Origin: Apostichopus leukothele
Lineage: Eukaryota > Echinodermata > Holothuroidea > Aspidochirotida > Stichopodidae
Length of the DNA: 31,476 nt
Assembly (NCBI GenBank): GCA_010014835.2
Contig: JAAAKB020000008.1
Coordinates: 3,200,057-3,231,532 of the forward strand
Direction: 5' to 3'
The position numbers were made by a program, and so were the translations under genes. The notes below the pieces were generated by a model. The model was not told where the DNA came from, ran no database searches, and was given only the letters and a program-made list of their open reading frames with translations. Below, in pieces: positions 1 to 13,100 of this stretch; the first letter of the stretch is position 1; every line of letters starts with the position of its first letter.

Positions 1-753
1 GTTGTGGGGGTGGGGGGGGGGGGGCGGGGCGGAAGGGACTGGGGTAACGTTATGTTGTAAGAAATGAATGGGTTCTATTCAAATCCAGACTTTTGTAGCT
101 TAATCAGTTAGTCGTTTGGTCAGACATTTAAAGTAGTGTTTATCTCATGTTAAAAGCTTTATTAGTGGCTTCTTTTTGGGAAGGGGGGGGGGGGTAAAAC
201 TTCTTTTTTTTTTACTTTAGTTAAGGTAATGGACTGCATTGTTATTGGATTTATTTCCAAATGTATGCAAGAAAGTGTCCAAAAGATGCCAATGGTTGCT
301 TTAAAAGGTTACCAGTTCAATATATTAAATAGCTCATCCAGCCCAAACATTTTTAGTCCACCACTGTGACAGAGTCCCTAAGTTTGGTTTACTCAGGAGG
401 ATGAAAGATCAGTGCCCATGATTAATAATGGGGAGAATGCTAATTAGGTGTTAAGGAGGAACGAGAAGGAAAGTATCCCCACAAGTTTTGTGACGTCCTT
501 CCCGGCAGCAAAAGGAGGAGACACGGTCGTTTTAATATTGATTCAACATGTAAGCCATCCCCACGGTTTATTACTGCAACTCCAGTTTAGTCTCCAAATT
601 ACACTCATAGAAATAGAATGTTAAGATAAATATAATATCGAGATAAAGATACACATAAAGATAAGAAACATACAGATAGGAGTCTGATCTGATGTTGACA
701 TTGATACGCTAAGCGATTCTTGATATGAATTGTAATTGCACTTTATCTCCCAA

Positions 754-1215
754 ACAGATAAAACTCCTACGATATGTTGGAGATTATCAGAGATACTGTA
801 CCTTTACTATGAATACAAGAAAGAACATCTTGTTCAAAGTAAGAATTGAATGTGTAGAAACATCTCAAGTTACAAATTAAGAGTGTTTTATTTGTTATGG
901 CCTTGTTTAAGGTCGATGTACAACAGATAAACTCCAGCAATCATTGGAGATTATTAGAGAAGAATAAATGAACATTTATAAATACAAACTATGATGGTTT
1001 GTGTAAATTTCTCAAGTTACAAATTAAGGATGTTTTATTTTCTTGTGGCCTTGTTACTTGATGTAACACAGATAAACTCTAGCAACCATAGGCGATGATT
1101 ATAGAGATGGTTACCTCAATAAGGACTATCATTCTTAGCTATTGAAAAATGAAAACTAAGAATTATGTAAATTCCAAAGTTACCAATTCAGGGTTGATAC
1201 ATAAGGTTGTGTTCA
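754..1215. repeat. Diverged tandem repeat, three copies of about 145-170 bp
   Basis: Three successive units begin with a shared ACAGATAAACTC-like segment at about 754, 923 and 1068. Each continues with a GGAGATTATYAGAGA-like stretch and closes with a TCTCAAGTTACAAATTAAG-like block (about 862, 1010 and, weaker, 1170). The middle copy is closest to the first; the third is most eroded. It looks like an old local tandem duplication or a small satellite remnant. No coding potential is seen. Confidence 0.75.
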
Positions 1216-4200
1216 ATAATCACTGTGCTGGCAAAATATGTAAATCAGTGTGTGTAATTATCACAAATATAAACAATACAATTATTTGAAATTTTTGCAG
1301 TTAACTCTCCTAAATGATTTAGCTTATTATGTTTCATTACTTCATTGTAACCTGCCTTTCCAAGGAAATGTCTGTACACCTATGTGGCTATGCTAGTAGG
1401 ATACACAGTGAGTGAGTCAGAGACAAATTATGAAAGCTCATAATCAGGGTAAGGTCAGTGTAAGTTTAAAAGGCCAGTGTTGTGGTGTTAATTGAATGTT
1501 TCTAACAAAGGTTAGGGATGAAATGAGGATTGACTGATCAATCTTTTTAAAATTTCATAATCTGTTGGAGAGGCGAGAGGATAGCTGACCTGTCAATCTT
1601 CCAGAAAACACTGAAAATAGGTTGGTACAGTAGCCAAGGCAATAGTATTTGAAATACAGGTATTGACACATGTATTGTACATAGTTACATAGGATTCAAA
1701 AACACTCTAGAGAGGTAGAATGGCAGTTAAACAGGTTTGCAATTAGTATTCTCTCCTTGTTTGGTTTGGGTTACATTTAACTTGAAAGTTTGATTTGAAT
1801 CTGGTGTTGAAGACGGTATTCCCTCCTTCCCATCCACCACCCCCCCTCCCCCACCCCCAATTAGATATGAAGAGTGACCGCAAAATGTGAAACTTTTTAT
1901 GAAAAGAAACTAAACTTTACCATCTATCTGCAAAGTTTACAGAAATACACTAGCATGTATGTGTAGCTATAAATAGGAATCCTAACACTGCATATGTTTT
2001 TCTTTCATGTGAAATGAGAAAACAAACAGAAAAGCAGAAAATGGAAAAGACAAGTTGTCTGTGTATAGACTATACTGCAGACAGATATATTCCTTGATTG
2101 AAATGTGCTATAAGTGCAAGCTAGTTATTTACAAGAGAGGGAGAGACTCCCTCGACTCAATTAATGTATTGAGTTTATTGAATTCTGCCTATAGGTATTA
2201 ACACAGACCAAGTGGGGATTTGAAAGGCAAGTTAATATACTGCCTCCAAATTTAAGACCACATGCTTAAAATAGTACTCAAAAAGTACATTTCAGGGGGT
2301 TATCAGACCTACCATATAATTTGTCAACATTTATGACGGTTCAAAATGCTTCAAAGAAAGTGTCTCGGGGAGGAGAAAGAAAAATGTTCTGAATGTGATA
2401 CAGTGATAGTGACATTCTTGTTGTCAAATGTATATTTTGCCTAGCATAGTTTCGGGGCTAATGCATGGATGGCCTTTAATAGTTGACCTTAATTATTTTA
2501 AGTTTAATGATCATCTATTCCTACCATTAGTTGCCCAAATAAGCTGAATACAGTATAAAGGTCAACTTTTGATAAGCATTTGTCATGCTTAACAACCGAA
2601 GAATGCGACAGGACAAGTTTGAATGGACCACATTTAATTCTGTTTTAATGGCTTGTTGTGGGCTGTTCATTGAACGCTAAGTCGTTGACTGTAGTAGACC
2701 AGATGACTAAAGAGGATTAGTTTTGAATATCTTTGTCCTCCATTGATGTCTAATAGTCTTCAGTTTTATTTAAGGGATTTGTTTAAATTCTGATTCATTG
2801 TCTTTGCTGAGGTGACATCATTCAACCTTGTACGATGACTGGAAATTAGGGTTTAAGAAGTCATTGACAAGGAAACAAATTGAACAAAAAATAGTTGGAA
2901 GACACCGGCTCAGTAGTACTCACTCTCTTTCTGTGGCTTTCTGCTATTAATTTCAACTTATAATCCCATAAATCTCTGTGGTTTCATACTATTAAAAAGT
3001 TTTAATTTATAATCCAGTTATCCCTCAGACATGACAAGATGAAAGATTTTTAATTTTAATTAATGGGAATTTTTTTGATAAATGGCTTTCAGTGTTATAG
3101 GAATTAACATTAGTCATTAGTAGGAGTTCAAGGCATATTGTAGAAATTAGGTTGACTCATCCCTCACAGTATTAATAGTGACCTATGGACTAAAAGTTCA
3201 TCAAAAACATGGCTTTGGACCCTCCCCCTTCCTTCTACCCCCTAAACTCCTCAACCCCCAATAAAAAATACAGATAAGGATTGTAATCTCCAATCATTCA
3301 GTATTTCAGTAGGACATCATCTTCAGACAACTAAATCTACATACAGTAGTAGTGTATGGTATGTAATTACATTAAAGATCTGTAAAGGTTTCTCTACATG
3401 TGGCCATTTATGTCATTCTAGCATAATTTGTGACAACTGTCACCAAAAAAATTGTAGAATGGTTAAAGATGGTGATCACATGATCTTGACTGTAAAGGTA
3501 ATCAGTAGTGCCTCTGACTGGATATGCTAGAAAGACAGATAATGGCCACTCAAAATCAAACTTCAACATTTACAAATACAACCACCATCGAAGCATTTTC
3601 TTGATGGGGATATTTGATTGTTTACTTGAATCCTCCTCATCCTCCTCCGCCTCTTCCTTTGCCTCTTATTCCACCTCCTCCTCCTTCTTGTTGTCAGTGT
3701 CTGTCCAGAGATAATGTCAGATCCTTGAGGGATAAACTTTACTAAGGAATTTTAGCTCTCTAAACTTTGATCCAAGATTGAGGGACTTTTTATTTAAGGT
3801 ATAATGTAGTTTGTATTGAGAAACAATCAAACTGTGTTTCTCCAACTGGCTTTTGTGAATGACTGATCTTTATCGACACAATGATTATTACTACATTACC
3901 GTGCTAAAAGTGTTCTAAAACCAACTGGTAACCTTTTAGCACCAGTTGTTTCTTCCTCAGGCATGGAGCTTTTCAAGAGCTTAGCACTTTATTATGGACT
4001 TGTTTTAACACATGAGTGAATGGCACAGAAAGTACTCTTGATTTACAGCCTACTTACAGGCTTCTTGTCACATAATTTACTGCCACTTCAGCTTCTTTAA
4101 CACATTTACTGTACACACTCTTCACCTACTGTACCAGGATTTGTTGTATTCATTAGAATCATTACAGAAGTAAGACTTGAAGTTTTTTTACTTTGACATA

Positions 4201-5165
4201 CTTTTCATAGAATGTCGGTATACAATTGATCAGAATTTGAAACTGATCACTTTCATACCAGCTGTTTGATATGATTTTGATCAGTTTTTATTTTTCGTTA
4301 TTGGATATTGAAATTCCATTGCATTTGTACTTCATTAACCCAACTAGTCAAGTTTCAAGTAAACTTCTAAAGATTTGAAACTTGCTTTTGTCGGAAAACT
4401 ATCCGTTTGACAGAATATTGAGAATTCTGATCGAAAGTGGTTATTACTGTCATTAAATATGGTTTAGTAAATATTGCAGAAGGATATTGTAAATCCATCG
4501 GCTGCTAGTACTGTAATACTTGGTGAATTTGGAAAATTTCTGACCAAATGCAAAAGGCTGCTTTATGTGGTTGTACCCATATAATTTATACAAGCTATTA
4601 ATCTCCAATTGTATGTAAATAGGATGTGCTGCTATTAGCTTTACTAGAATCAGCCAAATTGAATGATGGGGCAAAATACGATATTTTCATTTTACTGTTA
4701 TTCCTTGCGGCTTGCAGGCTTGCTTACATGTCTTTTCACAACCTTTGTACTCTTTGCTATACTGAATTATGATCTAAATTCTGTCCTAGCACTGTTCACC
4801 CTTAGTGACATTAATGTTACACATTAAGGCACCGTTTCAGAAGTAGGATGCTTAGAGAGTTGCAGCATCCTGCAACCAGGTTGCATAGGATGTAATCTTT
4901 TGAACTGTTCAGTATTCACACAATATAGGCACTGCTGGACAGTAGATATGTTTATTGTTTGATAATGATTTCAGCCTCGCTTCAGAGCAACTTAAAGCTG
5001 CTGCAAGTTTGACATTTTGATATGGTGCCTATTACATACATTCCAATTTTTGTTTAGAAGTCACTTGATTAAACCAAAAAGAAATGATTTGGTTATCTAG
5101 TTATTTTAAACTCCCTGGATTGAGCGGGTGGTAGATACTGTTTTTTGTTTCACAAGTGTTATACT

Positions 5166-5564
5166 GTTACTGCATCATGATGCTTCAGATAGATAGATGA
5201 TACAGTATATACATGTAAGGGTGCGGGGTCTATATCTGTCTTTAAATCTGGATCAGGATCCTCTAGATGGTATACACAGGTTGTAGTTGTACAGTTGTTA
5301 TAGTATCAGTAGAACTATCAATACTTCCGTTGTGATCATTGGCCTATAAGTGATACTACCATATATACTACCATGTTACTGCAGCATGATGCTTCAGATA
5401 GATGGTATATACATATAAGGGTGCGGGTCCAAAATCTGTCTTTAAATCTGGATCAGGATCCTCTAGATGGTATTATACAGGTTGTAGTTGTACAGTTGTT
5501 ATAATATCAGTAGAACTATCAATACTTCTGTTGTGATCATTCGAGTATAAGTGATACTACCATA
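5166..5564. repeat. Tandem duplication, two copies with 209-bp period
   Basis: Copy 1 (5166-5364) and copy 2 (5375-5564) both begin GTTACTGCAKCATGATGC and share long identical runs, including GTCTTTAAATCTGGATCAGG and the end motif AAGTGATACTACCATA. Differences are scattered substitutions and small indels, so the duplication is fairly recent but not new. A short spacer of about 10 bp separates the copies. There is no coding frame. Confidence 0.9.
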
Positions 5565-6996
5565 GTTTTTGCTTACTTAGCAAGCTTTGATTTCAAGAAA
5601 AAAAAGAATGGAAATTGGATTAACGTTCATGGAAGCTTGATGATTTAATATCATTAGACTGGTTTCATCTCCCTCTGTAAATCCCAAGTCTGGAAAAATC
5701 TTTAATTTCAGCGCTCATCTGCTGAGAGGCTGGTTGTGAGAGTCATGAGTATATGCCAAGTATTGCATCTAGGTTGCTGTAGTAAGATAAGAAAGTACAC
5801 ATGTCAAATTTGTCCAGCGTTGATATGCAAGGATTCATGTTATGAGTTTTTGATAAACAATGTAAAAAACTGATTCTTCAGCCTGTCTGGACTATATTGT
5901 ACATCTCTCTTATAAACTCTGTATATCGAAGCCATCGTACTGATGATATGAACAGTTCCAAACATCTAGATCGGACAGTAAAAAACTGAATATTCATGAC
6001 GTGTTAAGTACAGTTTATAAGAAAAATCGTCCCAACCAGATAGATAGTTAAATTTGTGAATGTTTCTCCCATTGGAATTAGAGGTTGCAGTATGATTGAT
6101 AGCACCACACCCCTTTAATTTCCTTCAGAGATGAATTTGACGAAAGGCGGCCGTTTACAGTGCACATTAGGGAACCCTCTCCTTTGATAGTGTTTTACAC
6201 ATGCTTCTTAATTTTATTGGACCAAATTTAATTGAGCCACTTGAAAAATGCCAGGTTAACATTTTTTTTTTTCCAGAATAAATAAGATTGGAATATCTAA
6301 CTGCCCATTTAGCCTAGATGATGACAGTAATATTCAATGCAGATACTCTGCACCTGGGCTTCTAGCTTCAGATAATTCAAAGCTATATATAGAATTGACT
6401 AAAGGTCTCCTGGTATGTCGCTCATGAAGTTACTTTGAATGTCTTTGTCCAGAAAATGGATCCGTCTATGTATCGGATTTAACCATAGTTAAGATTTGGA
6501 ATTAAGCTGAAAGTATTGTTTAATTTGGTATGATGTAAATACTGTCTACTGTGAAATGTTTACAACAGATAGTTTTGGTATTACTGTGTGTAGGCTAGTA
6601 AAGGTACTGTTGAGATTTGACTGGCGCATGAGTCATTTGCCAAAATCAAATCAAAAGGAGTTTAACCCCTGGTCGACCTCACGAGGTCGTCGCCAAAATG
6701 TCATGTGTAGTGCAGTTTATATCCACCACAGCCAACAATTTTTCTAGCCAATGGTGAGTTGGCAAGCATTTTATTTCCAAGGCATGATGTTACACATATT
6801 GTGAGTCGAATTGAATTTTACAATTGCTATATATATTTACAGAAATTCTTGACACCTTCTGCACAGCCGACCAACGTAGGCCACACCTCAGACCGACATC
6901 GGAATCTTGAGGTCAAAGTTGGTCATAATGCTCTGTCCATATTGCTGAATTAGTCACTCTCGATTTGAGACATGTTTTTTCATTGTTCTCTTGCAG

Positions 6997-7159
6997 GGTC
7001 TGACTACCCCACAATTGTGGTAGAACCCGAGGACCAAATGGTACTTTTGGGTGGAGTAGCCATCTTCCATTGTCAGTTTAGTGGTTCTCCTCCACCTCCT
7101 GTGGAATGGTACACGTCCACTAGCGTAGACAGCGACGGTGTGCTATCTAATGAAACTGG
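6997..7159 (+). CDS. PTK7: PTK7 exon: first half of Ig3
   Basis: The acceptor is TTGCAG at 6991-6996 and the donor GTATGT follows 7159. The exon starts in phase 1 and ends in phase 2. It encodes the first Ig cysteine in FHCQFSG and the core tryptophan in VEWY, plus a proline-rich turn also present in vertebrate PTK7 Ig3. An N-glycosylation sequon (NET) sits near the end. It joins the next exon through a GG|A glycine codon. Confidence 0.93.
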
Positions 7160-10100
7160 GTATGTACTATAATTTATCAGGGGTTTGTCAAAACTGGAAA
7201 AGTACAATAGTGGATATTGAAAATGTAGAATCCATCTAAGAACAGTGGATAATGATGGGCAAGGCATAGATTCACTTGTAGAGTTGAACAAGTGTTATTC
7301 GATTGAACTTTCATGATGAAGCTCTTCTCCACATTTGTCAAGTATCTTTGTCGACCAAACGATAACCACAATTTTGCATGTTTTCTTCCTTTGGACAGAA
7401 CTACGACCCTGTTCCTGAATGGTACTCTTGTTCTTCGAGATGTCCAACTATATGACGAAGGGAGGTATAACTGCCTTTGCAAAAGTCCTTTTGGAGAACC
7501 AACAGTCACTGCAGACCTGACAGTTGCCAGTAAGTAAATAATACTACTTAAGGTATATCTTCAAGGTTCACGGTTCTAATAACTCTATAGTTAATAACTC
7601 CCCTCAAAATCCTTTAAAGATTGACGATTTTACAAGTCTTTTCTCAATTCCATAATACTTAAATGAATCCAGAGATAAGAAATGTATAGAAGGTCTGAAG
7701 TCAGAAATAAGCTGACAGAAAAAGAAATGTGGTGGATTCAAAGGTCGTTTGAGGTCACCAGAATCCACATTGTGAAAAAAATCCTTCTCAATAATGTGTA
7801 GACTTCCAAGTTTGATAGATTACATGGTCCAAATTTGGATTCTCATGTCATTAAGATATATTGTATATCTTCTCCCAAACATCATACACATGAAAGAACC
7901 ATGATAGGCCAACATGTATATAGTTTTGGTTACATTTGGGACACTGGTGAAATTCCAATCTGTTTAGGAGACGGGAAGGAGCTGGAAAGGTCAGCGAAAA
8001 GTGCTAAATCTGTCCTTTGCAGGCGCCAGATAAAATCTTCAAGTTGGCCATCACAGTCAAAAGTTGTTTTCTTGCTTCCACATCTGGCAATTTGAGAAAG
8101 ACAGGTTCAGAGCGTTTGGAGACATTTTATAAGGAACAATGATTATAGAGGGATCATTCATTGTCATCCTTTTGATGGGAATAAAATGCAAATGTTTTAT
8201 TCTGGATTGTAAATAGACGTTTGCATGTATAGGGAAGAGCTCGAGTTGACCTCAGTTCTGAAACGGTTTATTAAGTTTGCGTGGTATGAATAGCAAAGAT
8301 GTGTGTGTATACATACAAATATGGTCATGGTCAGAATGAAAATTCCTGTTCGTGCAAGGCATGGCTCCTGCAGGTTAATTAGAAATATATTGTGTATATG
8401 GATATAGTCTAACACATAGTTAACACCGCTGTGGAGTATCATTAATCTTCACTCCCATTTCTCGTTTTGTAGGAGTTGAACCTTTGCCACAGTTAGAAGC
8501 TATTGTGGTTCCCGAGGGTAGCCCACAAACTCGTAGCTGTAGATACCCAACAGGTGTAGAGGGAGGTCTCCCAAAACCCACCCTTCAGTGGACCAGAGTG
8601 GGCGGTAGTCTTTCAAGCGACCAGACTGAACGGGTCCATGTGAGGAACGGGAGCATTCTAGTCTTCGATGGTATCCTGAAGTCCGATGAAGGAAACTATA
8701 CCTGTACAGCGAGTAATCGTGCTGGAACAGTGACCAGCACGTTGGAGATCACTGTTGCAAGTAAGGAATTAACTAGATAAATTCAGTGCTGATAAAATGA
8801 GCAGCAAAGGGGAGTGGTGAGAGGGACCTTCCAAGTTCACTCGTGAAAAAGAGCAAAGAGCAAGAAAAGGGGAATCGGGCGTGCATTAGTGGACAATGTT
8901 AATAGAGGGCGCTGTCAAATTGGTCCTATCTAATTCTGCAAAACTTGAGGAGCTCTGCCACTGAGGCAATCTAGGCAGAAGGAATATATCTGTTAGGATA
9001 CTCACTTACCTATCCCATCACTGCTGGTATACTTTTACATCTGCCTGACATTGCAAAAAAGGTCATTTTTATCTTTTCCTGAATTAATACATGGTCAATT
9101 TTAGTGCAGCCATCATGAACAAGAAACTGCAAGAAAGTGGACACAGATTATATACAAATGTGGTTAGAAGAAAACACCTTGTTTGGTAGTTGTTGATAGC
9201 CTATGGTTTCCACAAAAATTTAAAACTTAATACTTCATACATAGAATTTCCAAAACTTCTTTCTGTAAAATGACAGGGGGATGAAATATAAATATTGTGA
9301 AACATGTGTGAAAGGGCTGAGGACAATTTATCATACAGTTATGGGAACTTCTGTGGTATCTGCCAACCAAGTTTATAACAATTTAATTAGACATATAAAA
9401 AGTATAAGCTGAGAGGGAAGTATTACCTCTAAGTGAAGCGGTATATATCAATGTGACATTGGTTGTACAATTATCACAGCAGACTGTAAGGTTTACTACA
9501 GTTTACTACAGCAAGGGTTGTCAATTAATTCTCTATGAGGGCCAGAGAAGAGACATTGGATAGAAAGTAAAAGTTTCAGAGAGAATCACAATCACTCTGC
9601 ACAAGAATTAAGCAATGGACATGGTAAGCCAGTACGGTGCCCAAGCCTAAGGCCTCGGTGGTCCGTATATCCGATTAATGAAAGATTGTGGACCAGTTTT
9701 TTTGTTATTACAACGACCGATCAGACTAAAATAATTTTCTGACCCGATTTGGCCTCTTATTTTATTTGTTTAAATAATTTATTTCTCATCAAAAAATTAA
9801 TAACTGTCATTTAGACACAATTAAGGACTATACTGTGTCTGAACTATACAAGTAACTTTGCCAAATGAATATTTATATAGTCATGAATATTGATATAGTC
9901 ATGAATATTCAGATTTATCTTCATCCCACTCATCTTTACAGCTAAACCAGTCTTCACATTATCACCTTCAAGTGTCGTCGTTAGAGAGTCGCAGACTGCC
10001 CAGTTGGACTGCCAGGCAGACTCTGACCCTAAACCAACCATTAAATGGGTCTACAATAACGTGGATTTGAACCAGGTTCGTATTCTTTTAGCAGCAAACT

Positions 10101-13100
10101 CTATTCTGAATTTTTGTTTTTTTCTCCGTTATTTTAAAGTCGTGTGGTAAGGAGGGAGGAGAAAATGTTATTTTTATAACCTAAGTGAAACTGGCATTGT
10201 TTGATCTCTGGACTCAATTATGAAGCGCATAAATTATAAACTAAGCGATACTGGCATTGTTTGACACTGGACTCAATTATGAGCAGCTTAAAAAAGGAAA
10301 ATTAAGACATTTGTACTATTCAAGAGATGTGTATTTAACGTAAATAGAACTTATAGTATTTAGCGAGTTACGTATTGTAAACGAGTTAAGTTATCCAGGT
10401 GTAATATGGTATTGTCAATTCTTATTTACCATTCCGTTGCTAGGGGTGATAGTCTTAACTACACTCCACTCATGTGGCTGAGGATGATCACACACATGTG
10501 TTCCCTTTACTAAAGATGCAAGAATGTTCTATGACAAAAAACAGCAGTTTAAACTTCCAATTATGAGGAGAGGATGCGGATAAAAAAAAGCAAAGTAACA
10601 GAAACGATAAAAAGCTGTCCACCAATTTGGCGGGAAATGTTATGTCGCTTAACCGTAGAAAACTTGCTTTCTTGATAGTTCTCATATGTGCAGTGTGTAC
10701 CTCCTTGTTGAAAATACTCCCGCTTGTTCTACTTGGATCTTGTAAAGCTTTGGTAGAATTTGTCCCAATGGTTATGGTTTTCACCTCTGTCACAAGTACA
10801 TGCCATCAGATCATAAAAGCATCCTTTAATCTCCCCCTCCCCTTCCATCCTGAAGACTTAAGCCATCAAGAATATCACACAGCTCTCTCTACATAATAAT
10901 CTTCATATCACTGAGATAGTTAAAAAGTGGAAAAAATATTTTATTTTTTTATGAGTGGCAGTTATCTGTGACAGATGAATAAATCTCCACCCTCTTCTTC
11001 CTATATTCCATTACTTTGTAGCGGAGCCTGTGGCTACATTTCATTACCCCCACTGCAGTCGTTGTTGTGATGGCTATTCTCTGCCTCCCATCTCGGTTTG
11101 GCCGTGTATCTCTGGTAGTAAATCCTTCTGTCAAATAGCTCCGACAAGCTTTGTCAGTGATGGATGCTGATGTTGGCCAGTTGGGTCAGCATCAACAGTT
11201 TACAATGGCAGAGAAATGCTGGGAACATTATTGCATTAAAGGGGGAAAAATAGGGGTGGGGTGGGGAAGGGGACAGGAGGGAATGACGAAGTCAAATGGG
11301 GATGGGATGGAAGTTCCTATGGAATTTAAAAGGACTCAAATAGCAAAAATATTTTATTGCCAAATTAATGGTATTTTAAATGTTAGCTTTAAAATTTAAT
11401 CTAAAAAAATTTAAAATCTTCAGTCATAATATTCTTGATACACAGTGAAGTCTGCATGAGTAAAAAGTCCAATGTTATTTAAGGGGTTTGACACAGTTGT
11501 CATCACAGCTTTTCTGCTTGGTGCATCTATCTGTAAACTAGACCGATACATTTTTGTGATAATTTTTGTAACCTATTAGTAGATTTAAATCCACAGAATA
11601 TGTGTAATGGTAGGTGCACAGTTTCCTCCTAAATTGGTATCATTCTCTTGTGAACATAATCAGATCAAATACTAAAAAAAAACTTGGTCAACATTATTTA
11701 CCCAGAATGGATGGAATGCTACAGTCAGAAATACCAAAAACTTGTACAGGCATAAAAACATTGCCCTTACTATGTGTACTAACACAGTGTATTGAATTTT
11801 TAGCGGTCATCCCATTTTATGATTACCATTTATGAAAGCCTGGCTATAAAATTTATTACCCTCTTGATGCAAATTTTCCATTTAGAGAAACAGTGAAATA
11901 AATGGAGCGGGTTTGAGAAGCTAGAAAGCTTTCTTGCAGCGGCAACTCCCTCCTTGATCCAATTTCAACAAGCAGCAGCAGCATCTTTATAACATATGAC
12001 TGACTCGCCATTAAACTAAGAGCAACCCTTTAAATTGCTTTGGTTATTTATGGCTCAGTTTGGAATGTCTCACTTCATTTGCCTAGGCTTCCCAGTTGAT
12101 TTACTCAAAGGACAGTTTTGCCGCCGCCTTGCCACAGCTGCCCATTTTGTAGCACATGAAAAATATGGCTTTGGGGAGCTAATTAAAACAATCCTACCAA
12201 TACATAGCTTCCCTTTTCTTTTTATATATATATATTTTGATAAGATTAGCTGGTCTGCCCCCATTCTAAGACAGATGTGACAGGCCAATGTGGATGTTAT
12301 TAGACCCAGTATAATGTTCTGTTTAATCTCTGGTTTCACACCCCCCCCCCCCACCTTTTCCTTCTTGTTGAAACTTTTTTCATCAAGTATTTAGAGATAT
12401 TACCTACACCTGCACTCTACTGCTGTTATGCTTTATCAGTGTTTTACTTAGTGATGGATTTGTACAAGAGATTAAGTCAGTTGGGTATACCTTAAGAAGT
12501 TTGCCGCGGCTGATTGGAGATAATGTTTTAATTATGTTGTCATCTGTTTGGTCTGTTCAGAAGTGATAGAGGTGAAATGAAAAGCATGGAGGGAATGGGA
12601 GAGGGGGTGGTAGGGCTCTGGGGGAAGGGGAAGGGGAAAGCAGGTAAAGGAAGGGAAGGTAAGGCTTGAGTAATATTGTTCTTTGATAGTCAATATTATA
12701 GTATCAAGTATAATCAACTGGATAACATGAGTTCAATGAAAATTCCTGGAATTGGTATCTGCTCGAGTCATTATAAAAGAACTTGAAAATGAATATCTAT
12801 GTATGTGTACTTCATAGTTCCATGAAATGTTTGGAATATTGGCTAGGAATAATACAGTGTTCACATTTTGTCCCACAGTTTTTTTTTCTCCATATTTACG
12901 AATTTTATTTCTTGTTAAACATTGAAAATGGTATCGTTCTGTGTGCAAGGACTGCTAGCCATTTCTGTCTGTTTTTATTTTATTTTTTATAGCAATTTGC
13001 ACATTTCACATAGCATTTTGATAAATTATTCCCGGATTGTAGATTTTGACAAAGAAATGGATTGATAAAATGGATCATGAATGTATAATTCTGTATGATG

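Larger units (their letters stand above)
1..6996 (+). other. Non-coding 5' stretch, probably a PTK7 intron
   Basis: No reading frame here looks like a real exon on either strand. The open frames are short, AT-rich and lack recognisable domains. The first convincing PTK7 exon begins at 6997 and needs an upstream exon ending in phase 1, so this stretch is most simply the 3' part of a long intron between the Ig2 and Ig3 coding regions. It holds G-rich runs at 1-35 and 183-194, a C-rich run at 1821-1858, a three-copy diverged repeat at about 754-1215, a pyrimidine tract at 3636-3690 and a two-copy tandem duplication at 5166-5564. The call as intron is inference; a first exon hidden by divergence cannot be excluded. 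Confidence 0.6.

Noticed and set aside
3508-3714. Plus-strand open frame rich in serine.
   Set aside because: It comes from a CCTCCTC-type pyrimidine tract, a simple-sequence artefact.
6277-6412. A 45-codon open stretch with a strong acceptor (long T run then CCAG) and a GTATGT donor, containing a cysteine in an Ig-like setting.
   Set aside because: It would end in phase 0, but the next PTK7 exon at 6997 needs phase 1. Codon composition is AT-rich and no Ig tryptophan or second cysteine motif appears.
7073-7509. Two minus-strand open frames over the Ig3 exons.
   Set aside because: They are shadows of real plus-strand exons.
8904-8915. AGAGGGCGCTGT, resembling the core of a CTCF site.
   Set aside because: Only the short core matches, and the flanks do not fit the full consensus.
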